A stretch of 64,000 bases of DNA. Origin: Sphingomonas hengshuiensis. Its GTDB lineage: Bacteria; Pseudomonadota; Alphaproteobacteria; Sphingomonadales; Sphingomonadaceae. A program made the position numbers and the translations under genes. Each line of letters starts with the position of its first letter. Position 1 is the first letter of the stretch. The stretch is from contig QFNF01000003.1 in the NCBI GenBank assembly GCA_003240755.1, forward strand, positions 71,741 through 135,740. The letters run 5' to 3'. The notes below the pieces were generated by a model. The model did not search any database. It was given only the letters and a program-made list of their open reading frames with translations, and had not been told where the DNA came from. This document shows, piece by piece, positions 1 through 6,942 of this stretch.

Positions 1-19
1 GCGGTTGCACGGTATTCAT
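1..19 (-). CDS. Start of a further minus-strand gene (cut by window edge)
   Basis: An ATG on the minus strand at 19-17 overlaps the TGA stop of the carboxymuconolactone-decarboxylase-family gene in the ATGA arrangement. The reading frame stays open to the window edge (M-N-T-V-Q-P). This overlap is the usual sign of translational coupling, and the same arrangement recurs on the plus strand of this cluster. Only six codons are visible, so the product cannot be named. A chance ATG is possible. Confidence 0.35.
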
Positions 20-402
20 GCCTGCTTCGACTGCTCGATCTCGGCCAGCGCTTCCTCGCAGGCGCGCAGCGCGGTGAACGAGGCAGGGACACCGCAATAG
101 ATCATCGTGTGCAGCACCAGTTCGCGGATTTCGGCGACGGTCAGGCCGTTGGCGATGCCGCCCTTGACGTGCATCTTGACCTCCAGCTCGCGGCCCTGCG
201 CCATCAGCATCGACAGCGTCGCGATGCTGCGGTCGCGCCGCGCAAGATCGGTACGTGTCCACGTCTCGCCGAAACAGTAGCGCGTCATGATGTCCTGGAA
301 CGGCTTGGCGAAATCGGAAGCATTCGCAACCGCTTTCTCTGCCAGCTCGGCACCCCACATCTCGCGTCGGACGGCCATGCCGGCCTCATAAGCGTCGTTC
401 AC
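16..402 (-). CDS. Carboxymuconolactone decarboxylase (CMD) family protein
   Basis: 128 residues, the usual PcaC length of about 130. The C-terminal half carries the family core ELVLHTMIYCGVP, matching the E-x4-H-x3-Y-x-G-x-P region of 4-carboxymuconolactone decarboxylases. That enzyme acts in the protocatechuate branch of the beta-ketoadipate pathway, but the family also contains AhpD-like and unassigned lactone or alkyl-hydroperoxide enzymes. The start is GTG at 402, preceded by AGGAGAG about 8 bases upstream. It is divergent from the aldehyde dehydrogenase operon across a 256-base gap and probably shares its regulation. No pcaB, pcaD or pcaGH lies beside it, so a genuine PcaC role is not shown; the family call is firm and the substrate is not. 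Confidence 0.85.
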   Translation of the reverse strand: MNDAYEAGMAVRREMWGAELAEKAVANASDFAKPFQDIMTRYCFGETWTRTDLARRDRSIATLSMLMAQGRELEVKMHVKGGIANGLTVAEIRELVLHTMIYCGVPASFTALRACEEALAEIEQSKQA

Positions 403-483
403 GCTCTACTCTCCTATGTCTGACCTTGACGGTATTCCGTCCGGTGCTTCGTCACGGTTGTTACGCGGGTTTCGCGGCGCGCT

Positions 484-504
484 GTTATTCGTTCCGTAGA
501 TAAC
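484..504. promoter_or_regulatory. Candidate LysR-type operator, GTTAT-N11-ATAAC
   Basis: A perfect 5-base inverted repeat, GTTAT (484-488) and ATAAC (500-504), separated by 11 bases, gives the T-N11-A geometry of LysR-family operators. It lies centrally in the 403-658 divergent gap between the CMD-family gene and the aldehyde dehydrogenase operon. The only LysR gene of the cluster is at 5806-6741, so that protein is the obvious candidate to bind here. No clear -35/-10 pair was identified. The assignment is inference. Confidence 0.4.
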
Positions 505-658
505 ATTGATGCGTCGCCGGCTGTTGTTCCGGATCGATGCAACCCCCTAGATTGCCGGTCACAAGGCCCGAAGAGGTCGTGGGAGAGGAGAGCGATGATG
601 GCGCGCGGCGTCATCCCGTGAACCTCCGAAGCGCCGGGCCACGGGAGATGATACTGCA

Positions 659-2077
659 ATGGCTTACCAGCTTCTGATCGATGGATCGTTGGTCGAGGGT
701 TTCGCGCTGCTCGACGTGGTGGACCCGGCGACGGGAACCGTGTTCGCACAGGCGGCGCGGGCCGACCGGGCGCAGCTCGACGCCGCCGTCGCGGCCGCCG
801 GACGTGCCTTTCCCGCCTGGTCCGCGCTGTCGCATGACCGTCGCGCCGGGGCGCTGCGAACGCTGGCCGATGCGGTGGAGGCGCGGTTCGAGGATTTTGC
901 CGTGCTGCTGACCAGCGAACAGGGAAAACCGTTGCCCGAGGCCCGGTTCGAGGTGGGCGGCGCGATCGCGGCGCTGCGTCATTTCGCGGATATCGAACTG
1001 ACCCCGGAAACGCTGGTCGATGACGCCGAGAACCTGATCGTTGAACATCGCGCGCCGCTCGGCGTCGTCGGCGTCATCACTCCGTGGAATTTTCCGCTCA
1101 TCCTGCTGGTGGTGAAGGTCGCGCCGGCTCTCGTCACCGGCAACACCGTCGTCGCCAAGCCTGCGCCGACGACACCGCTGACGACCCTGCTGCTGGGGGA
1201 GGTTGCGGCGACGATCCTGCCCCCCGGCGTGTTCAACACGATTGTCGACGACAACGATCTGGGGCCGGTCCTGACCAGCCATCCCGGCGTCGCCAAGGTC
1301 AGCTTCACCGGCTCCACCGGCACCGGCCGCAAGGTGATGGAAAGCGCTGCCGGCACCCTCAAGCGGCTGACGCTGGAGCTGGGCGGCAACGATGCCGCGA
1401 TCCTGATGGACGACGTGGACGTGGACGCGGTGGCGCCGCGCATCTTCGCGGCGGCGACGATCAACGCGGGCCAAGTGTGCATGGCCGCCAAGCGCATCTA
1501 TGCGCCGCGCGCGCTCTACGACAGGCTGTGCGAGGCGCTTGCCGGGCTGGCGCGGGCCGCCGTGGTGGACGACGGGCGGAACCAGGGCGCACAGATCGGC
1601 CCGCTCCAGAACCGGCAGCAATATGAAAAGGTACTCGAGCTGATCGAGGATGCGCGCGGGGCGGGCACGATCGTGGCCGGCGGCGGTGCCATCCATCGCA
1701 GCGGCTTCTTCATCGCACCGACGGTCGTTCGCGACCTGCCCGATGATGCGCGGCTCGTGCGCGAGGAGCAGTTCGGGCCGGTCATCCCGGTACTCGCCTA
1801 CGACACGCTCGACGAGCTGGTGACGCGCGTGAACGACAGCGAGTTCGGGCTGGCCGGCTCGATCTGGACCGGCGATCCGGAGCGCGCGATCGACCTCGCG
1901 CTGCGGCTCGAAACAGGTACGGTCTGGATCAACAAGCATCTCGACCTGCGCTTCGACGTCCCGTTCGGCGGGGCCAAGCAATCGGGCATCGGCCGCGAGC
2001 AGGGGATTGAGGGGATGCGCGAGTTCACGCAGGCGAAGGTCATCAGCATGGCCCGCTTGGTGGAAGCGTCGGCATGA
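659..2077 (+). CDS. NAD(P)-dependent aldehyde dehydrogenase
   Basis: 472 residues, normal for the ALDH superfamily, which oxidises aldehydes to carboxylic acids. Visible elements are the Rossmann segment with ITPWNFP near residue 143, SFTGSTGTG, the general-base glutamate in LELGGND (E240), and the catalytic cysteine in NAGQVCMAAKR (C274). The C-terminal PFGGAKQSGIGRE motif is complete. The ATG at 659 follows a purine-rich CGGGAGA. It is the first gene of a run continuing into the GMC oxidoreductase, so it probably oxidises an aldehyde made in that pathway. It resembles the succinate-semialdehyde/phenylacetaldehyde branch in overall sequence, but substrate cannot be read from the motifs. Confidence 0.93.
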   Translation: MAYQLLIDGSLVEGFALLDVVDPATGTVFAQAARADRAQLDAAVAAAGRAFPAWSALSHDRRAGALRTLADAVEARFEDFAVLLTSEQGKPLPEARFEVGGAIAALRHFADIELTPETLVDDAENLIVEHRAPLGVVGVITPWNFPLILLVVKVAPALVTGNTVVAKPAPTTPLTTLLLGEVAATILPPGVFNTIVDDNDLGPVLTSHPGVAKVSFTGSTGTGRKVMESAAGTLKRLTLELGGNDAAILMDDVDVDAVAPRIFAAATINAGQVCMAAKRIYAPRALYDRLCEALAGLARAAVVDDGRNQGAQIGPLQNRQQYEKVLELIEDARGAGTIVAGGGAIHRSGFFIAPTVVRDLPDDARLVREEQFGPVIPVLAYDTLDELVTRVNDSEFGLAGSIWTGDPERAIDLALRLETGTVWINKHLDLRFDVPFGGAKQSGIGREQGIEGMREFTQAKVISMARLVEASA

Positions 2078-2105
2078 CGCCGCAGGCATCGACCGGCGGC
2101 GCGCG

Positions 2106-3773
2106 ATGACCGCCGGGTTCGACTTCATCATCGTGGGGGCGGGTTCGGCGGGGTGTGTCCTTGCCAACCGGCTGTCTGCTCCGGGTACGGCGCGCGTGCT
2201 CCTGCTGGAGGCGGGGGGCAGCGATCGCCACCCGCTGGTCCGCATGCCGATCGGCTGGTTCTCGCTGGTGCGGCAGGGGCGGTTCGACTGGGGCCTGCGC
2301 AACGAGCCGGAGGAGGCTACGGACGGGCGGGTCTGGCCGCAGCCGCGCGGCAAACTGCTGGGCGGTACGTCCTCGATCAACGGCATGATGTATTCGCGCG
2401 GCGTCGCGGCGGATTATGACGGCTGGGCGGCGGCCGGGCTGGCGGGGTGGGACTATGCTTCCGTCCTGCCCTATTTCCGGCGCAGCGAAACCAACTGGCG
2501 CGGGGCCGGCGACTATCATGGTGGCGACGGTCCGTTGCGGGTCGAACGGCAGCGTGCGGCACAGCCATTCTACGACGGCATCGTCGCCGCGGGACGCGCG
2601 CTCGGCTATCGCGAGAACGACGATTTCAACGGCGCCGGGGCAGGTGGGTTCGGAATGCCGGACTTCACCGTCCATCGCGGCCGCCGCCACAGCAGCGCGG
2701 ATGCGTTCCTCGCCGCGGCGCGCAGCCGCCCGAACCTCGTGGTCCAGACGGGGGCGACGGCAACGCGCATCCTGTTCGACGGCGATCGGGCGACGGGGGT
2801 CGAATATGCCCGCGATGGCCAGCTTCACCGCGCCGAGGCGGATGGCGAGGTGATCGTGGCGGGTGGCGCCTATCATTCGCCCCATCTGCTGATGCTGTCC
2901 GGCATCGGAGAGGCGGCGATGTTGCAGCGGCACGGCATCGGCGTGGTCGCCGACCTGCCGGCGGTGGGGCAGGATCTTCAGGATCATCCGATGGTCGGCG
3001 CCGGCTATGCCGCGCGCGGCACCGCGACCTTCGAACGCGCGCTGCGGCTCGACCGGCTGGCGCTGGCGGCGGTCGACTGGGCGTTGCGGGGGCGCGGGCC
3101 GCTTGCCGGGCAACCGATGAGCGCACAGGCGTTCGTCAACGTGCTCGGCGATGGCGACTGGCCCGACGTGCAGGTGCAGGTCAGCCACGTCTCGATGATG
3201 GCGCAGCCATGGTTCCCGCTCTGGCGCAAGGGCGCGGGCCACCAGATCGGGGTCGGCGCGCTCCAGTTGCAGCCCGAAGGGCGCGGCGAGATCACGCTGC
3301 GTTCCGCCGATCCCGCCGATGCGCCACGCGTGCGGCTCGGTCTGCTCGCGACGGAGGGTGATCGCCGCGCGGCACGCGAGATGGTGCGCTTCATCCGTCG
3401 CCTGTTCGCGACGGCGGCCGCGTCGGAACTCGTATCGGCCGAACTGTTCCCCGGCCCGGCGGCGCAGAGCGATGCCGAGCTGGACGCCGTGATCCGTGCG
3501 ACGATCATGACGGGATCGCACCCGACCAGTAGCTGCGCGATGGCTGCCGGAAACGGCGGTGTGCTCGACGCGGAGCTTCGCGTGAAAGGCGTGCGGGGGC
3601 TGCGCGTGGCCGATGCGTCGGCGATCCCGCGCGTGCCGCGCGGCAACACCAACGCGCCGGCGATCATGATCGCGGAAAAGGCCAGCGACCTGATTCTCGG
3701 CCGCGCACCGCTTCCGCGCGCCGCCATCACCCAGACGCCGATCGGCGGCGACCGGTCAAAGGAGTTTGCATGA
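2106..3773 (+). CDS. GMC-family FAD-dependent oxidoreductase (alcohol dehydrogenase type)
   Basis: 555 residues from the ATG at 2106; the open frame extends upstream into the aldehyde dehydrogenase without a better start. The N-terminus has the FAD dinucleotide fold VGAGSAG (residues 10-16). The GMC signatures follow: GKLLGGTSSINGMMYSRG and GAYHSPHLLMLSGIG. The C-terminal active site shows H472 (SHPTSSC) and N514/N516 (GNTNAP). Family members oxidise primary alcohols such as choline, aliphatic or lignin-derived side-chain alcohols. Flanked on both sides by aldehyde dehydrogenases, it most likely supplies their aldehyde. It overlaps the next gene by four bases (ATGA). Confidence 0.93.
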   Translation: MTAGFDFIIVGAGSAGCVLANRLSAPGTARVLLLEAGGSDRHPLVRMPIGWFSLVRQGRFDWGLRNEPEEATDGRVWPQPRGKLLGGTSSINGMMYSRGVAADYDGWAAAGLAGWDYASVLPYFRRSETNWRGAGDYHGGDGPLRVERQRAAQPFYDGIVAAGRALGYRENDDFNGAGAGGFGMPDFTVHRGRRHSSADAFLAAARSRPNLVVQTGATATRILFDGDRATGVEYARDGQLHRAEADGEVIVAGGAYHSPHLLMLSGIGEAAMLQRHGIGVVADLPAVGQDLQDHPMVGAGYAARGTATFERALRLDRLALAAVDWALRGRGPLAGQPMSAQAFVNVLGDGDWPDVQVQVSHVSMMAQPWFPLWRKGAGHQIGVGALQLQPEGRGEITLRSADPADAPRVRLGLLATEGDRRAAREMVRFIRRLFATAAASELVSAELFPGPAAQSDAELDAVIRATIMTGSHPTSSCAMAAGNGGVLDAELRVKGVRGLRVADASAIPRVPRGNTNAPAIMIAEKASDLILGRAPLPRAAITQTPIGGDRSKEFA

Positions 3774-5263
3774 CCTATTCTTCCACGGTGCCGCTGGCGC
3801 GGCCCGACGCGCTGTTCATCGATGGCACATGGCGCGAGTCCGCAAGCGACCGGCGCATCACCGTCGTCTCCCCGCATGATGAGTCCGTGGCCGCGACGGT
3901 CGCTGCGGCGGATGCCGCCGACGCGCAGGCATCGATCGCGGCGGCGCGTCGCGCGTTCGATTCGGGGCCGTGGCCGCGCATGACCCCGCGCGAGCGCGCC
4001 GAACACCTCGCACGCATGGGCGAGCATCTGCGTGCCCGGAGCGACGACCTCGCCCGTGCCTATACGCTTCAGGTCGGCGCGCTCGCCTCGGTCGCGCCAT
4101 TCCTCGTCGGCGGCGGGTTGCAGATCGTCGATGACGTCGTGTCCTATGCCGACACCTTCGACTGGGTGCGCGAGGACCAGCCCACCGACGGGCAGGGCAA
4201 GGCGCTGATCGTGCGCGAGCCATTGGGTACGGTCGCCGCGATCGCGCCATGGAACGCGCCGTTCACGATCATGCTCAACAAGGTGATGCCCGCGCTGCTG
4301 GCCGGCAACAGTGTCATCATGAAGCCCGCACCCGAGACGCCGATCGAGGCGTTCATCATCGCCGAGGCGGCGGCGGCGGCCGGCTTGCCTGCGGGCGTGC
4401 TGAACCTGCTGCCGGCCGATCGTGACGTCGCCAATGAACTCGTCGTCAGCGACGGTATCGACAAGGTCAGCTTTACCGGCTCGACCGCTGCGGGCAGGCA
4501 GATTGGCGCGATCTGCGGCGGACGGATCGGTCGCTGCACACTGGAGCTGGGTGGCAAGTCTGCCGCCGTCGTCCTCGATGATTACGACGTCGAGACGGCG
4601 GCCAGGACGCTGGCCTTCGTCATCAGCATGTTTTCCGGGCAGATATGCGCCTCGTTGACCCGAGCGATCGTACCGAAGCGGCGCTATGGCGATTTCGTCG
4701 AGGCGATCGGCGCGGCGATGGCGGCGATCAGGGTGGGCGATCCCACCGATCCCGCGTCGCAGATGGGTCCGCTCGCCATGGCGCGCCAGCTCGAGACGGT
4801 GCGCGGCTATATTGATCGCGGGACGCGCGAGGGCGCGCGGCTCGTCACCGGGGGCGAGCGTCCTGCCGGGCTCGACCGTGGTCACTATCTTGCTCCCACG
4901 CTGTTCGCCGATGTGGACAGCGGCCACGGCATCGCGCAGGAGGAGATATTCGGCCCGGTGCTCAGCCTGATCGCGGCGGAGGACGAGGCAGACGCGATCC
5001 GCATCGCCAACGATTCGCGTTACGGCCTGTACGGCGCGGTGTTCACCGACGACGTCGACGCCGCCTATCGCGTGGCGCGCGGCATCCGCGCCGGTGCAGT
5101 GACGCAGAATGCGTTCAAGATGGACCCGCGGTTGCCGTTCGGCGGCTTCAAGCAATCGGGTATCGGTCGCGAGGGCGGGCTTGTCGGGCTTGCCGGCTAC
5201 ACCGACACCAAGACGCTGCTGCTCGACGCCTTGCCCTCCACGCTTGTTGCGGGAACACGCTGA
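3770..5263 (+). CDS. NAD(P)-dependent aldehyde dehydrogenase (second copy)
   Basis: 497 residues. It has the full ALDH set: APWNAPF near residue 160, SFTGSTAAG, the base E259 in LELGGKSAA, the nucleophile C293 in SGQICASLTR, and the late PFGGFKQSGIGREGG motif. It is clearly distinct from the ALDH at 659-2077, so the two are not a recent duplication. It overlaps the GMC gene by ATGA and is followed by TGATG coupling to the DUF3237 gene, so the four genes are one translational unit. It resembles the betaine-aldehyde dehydrogenase type in overall layout. The second ALDH may act on a different intermediate of the same route. Confidence 0.93.
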   Translation: MTYSSTVPLARPDALFIDGTWRESASDRRITVVSPHDESVAATVAAADAADAQASIAAARRAFDSGPWPRMTPRERAEHLARMGEHLRARSDDLARAYTLQVGALASVAPFLVGGGLQIVDDVVSYADTFDWVREDQPTDGQGKALIVREPLGTVAAIAPWNAPFTIMLNKVMPALLAGNSVIMKPAPETPIEAFIIAEAAAAAGLPAGVLNLLPADRDVANELVVSDGIDKVSFTGSTAAGRQIGAICGGRIGRCTLELGGKSAAVVLDDYDVETAARTLAFVISMFSGQICASLTRAIVPKRRYGDFVEAIGAAMAAIRVGDPTDPASQMGPLAMARQLETVRGYIDRGTREGARLVTGGERPAGLDRGHYLAPTLFADVDSGHGIAQEEIFGPVLSLIAAEDEADAIRIANDSRYGLYGAVFTDDVDAAYRVARGIRAGAVTQNAFKMDPRLPFGGFKQSGIGREGGLVGLAGYTDTKTLLLDALPSTLVAGTR

Positions 5264-5787
5264 TGACCGATTACCCGCCCACGCCGTTCGAGGGCGCGTC
5301 CGGCCCGAACGGGCCGCGCCTCGAATTCGCATTCCAGATCAAGCTCAATTTCTCGCGTGCGCAGAACATCCGCGACATGCCCACCGGCGCGGGACGTGGC
5401 GCGGTCTATATCGATGATGGCGTGGTCAGCGGGCCGCGCCTCAATGGCCGCGTGGTGGAGGGGAGCGGCGCGGACTGGGCGCTGTTTCGCCCCGACGATA
5501 CGCTCGCAACGGACGCGCGCTACATGCTGCAGGCGGACGACGGCACCTTGATCCTGATGCACAATCGGGGTTTTCTGTGGGGGCGCACCCCCGATGTGCT
5601 CGGCCGCATCCAGAACTGGATGTTTCGTGACGGGCCACCGGTGGATTCGTCGGAATTCTACCTGCGCGCATCGCCCTCGTTCGAGGTGGAGCGCGGCCCG
5701 CATGACTGGTTGACGCGGCATATCTTCGTCGGGATCGGTACGCGCCAGGCGGGCGGCAACACGATCCGCTACTATGCGCTGCTATGA
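5263..5787 (+). CDS. DUF3237 (UPF0311) family protein
   Basis: 174 residues. The family pattern is visible as GPRLNGRVVEGSGADW near residue 56, then TDARYMLQADDG, an aromatic SSEFYLRASPSFE segment, and WLTRHIFVGIGTR near the C-terminus. DUF3237 proteins are small soluble beta-barrel proteins found beside many catabolic genes; their biochemical role is not established to my knowledge. There is no signal peptide. The start is fixed by TGATG overlap with the preceding aldehyde dehydrogenase stop. It ends 18 bases before the convergent LysR stop. The domain call is secure; the function is open. Confidence 0.85.
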   Translation: MTDYPPTPFEGASGPNGPRLEFAFQIKLNFSRAQNIRDMPTGAGRGAVYIDDGVVSGPRLNGRVVEGSGADWALFRPDDTLATDARYMLQADDGTLILMHNRGFLWGRTPDVLGRIQNWMFRDGPPVDSSEFYLRASPSFEVERGPHDWLTRHIFVGIGTRQAGGNTIRYYALL

Positions 5788-5805
5788 TTGCCGCCGCACC
5801 GCGCG

Positions 5806-6741
5806 TCAGGTCGCGACGTGCAGGTCGGCGTGGCGGTTGAACGTGGCATAGACCATCGCACGCAGCCATGTGTTGAACGGATCGGTCTTTACGCGGCGGT
5901 GGAAATACTGGAACACTTCCAACTGTGGCATCTCGAATTCCGGGCGTAGTGTCTTGACGCCGAACGTCGCGGTGAAGGTGTCGCCCATCCGCTTGGGCAC
6001 CACCGCCACATAGTTCGGGCTCATCCGGACGATGTGCGGAATCGTGAGTGCGTGGACGGTCGTGACGATCGTCCGCCGATGCAATCCCTGCCGCTCGAAC
6101 GCGTCGTCGACGGTGAAGCGATACGACCGGCTGGGCGCGGCGGCGACATGCTGCATGGCGGCGAACTGCTCCAGCGTGATCGTATTCTCCAGCGGACATT
6201 CGTCCGACACCATCACCCGGTAGCCATGCGTGTAGAGCTTCTGCTGCAGCACGTTGGCGGAGGTGTTGAGCGGGCCGCTTACCGCCACGTCGATAGCGCC
6301 GCTTGCCAGGCCCGCGTCGAGATCGTCGCCCCACGCCTCGATGACATGGACCGAACAGTTCGGCGCCTCCGTCTGCAATGCCAACAGCAGGGGCGGCACC
6401 GTCGCCAGCTCGCCGACGTCGTTCAGCGCCAGCGTGATCTGGCGCGAGGACGAGGCGGGGTCGAAGGCGGCATGCTGCAGCAGCGCCTCGTTCGCATGCG
6501 AGACGAACCGCGTGATCGCGTCGGCAAGGTCCAGCGCGTGTTGTGTCGGCTGCACGCCATCGTGGGTCTTGATGAACAGGTCGTCGCCATAATGTTCGCG
6601 CAACCGGGCGAGGCCGTGGCTGATCGCGCTCTGGCTGCGGCCGAGCGATTGCGCCGCCTTTGAGACGCTGCCCAGCCGCAGCAGCGCGTCGAACACGACG
6701 AACAGGTTGAGGTCCAGACCACGATAGCGTTCGATCGTCAC
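5806..6741 (-). CDS. LysR-family transcriptional regulator
   Basis: 311 residues. The N-terminal winged helix-turn-helix spans about residues 8-66, with LDLNLFVVFDALLRLGSVSKAA and the recognition helix GRSQSAISHGLARLRE. A type-2 periplasmic-binding-like effector domain follows. The N-terminal LDLNLFVVFDAL and the general layout are those of the NodD/LinR subgroup, which includes activators of aromatic and chloroaromatic catabolism. It is tail-to-tail with the DUF3237 gene and head-to-head with the TonB-dependent receptor, 201 bases apart. It probably controls the receptor, the Rieske operon and possibly the operon at 659 through the repeat at 484-504. The inducer is unknown. Confidence 0.92.
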   Translation of the reverse strand: MTIERYRGLDLNLFVVFDALLRLGSVSKAAQSLGRSQSAISHGLARLREHYGDDLFIKTHDGVQPTQHALDLADAITRFVSHANEALLQHAAFDPASSSRQITLALNDVGELATVPPLLLALQTEAPNCSVHVIEAWGDDLDAGLASGAIDVAVSGPLNTSANVLQQKLYTHGYRVMVSDECPLENTITLEQFAAMQHVAAAPSRSYRFTVDDAFERQGLHRRTIVTTVHALTIPHIVRMSPNYVAVVPKRMGDTFTATFGVKTLRPEFEMPQLEVFQYFHRRVKTDPFNTWLRAMVYATFNRHADLHVAT

Positions 6742-6847
6742 CCATCTCTCCTAGGCGATGTTTTCACCGTACATAGGACCGTTTTCGGCAGCGGCCAGCC
6801 CGGAACCACCGTGTTCCGGCGACGCCCGCAGGGCGGACGCAAACGAG

Positions 6848-6860
6848 CATAAGGGTTATG
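6848..6860. promoter_or_regulatory. Palindrome in the divergent LysR/receptor promoter region
   Basis: CATAA-GGG-TTATG is a perfect 5-base palindrome with a 3-base centre. It is embedded in a wider imperfect repeat GAGCAT-N20-ATGCTC (6845-6876). It lies in the 6742-6942 gap between the LysR gene and the TonB-dependent receptor, 82 bases upstream of the receptor ATG. It is a plausible operator for the adjacent regulator. The short arms and the lack of a matched promoter keep confidence low. Confidence 0.35.
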
Positions 6861-6942
6861 ATTGGTTTGCATGCTCGTGCCGGCGGCACTCTGCGTAAAG
6901 TCGACGCAGACCGAACGAAAAAAACGTCGGCAGGAGGGGATC

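Noticed and set aside
3005..5332. 775-residue minus-strand open frame
   Set aside because: Lies opposite the GMC and ALDH genes, which carry complete catalytic motifs; no start context or domain on the minus strand.
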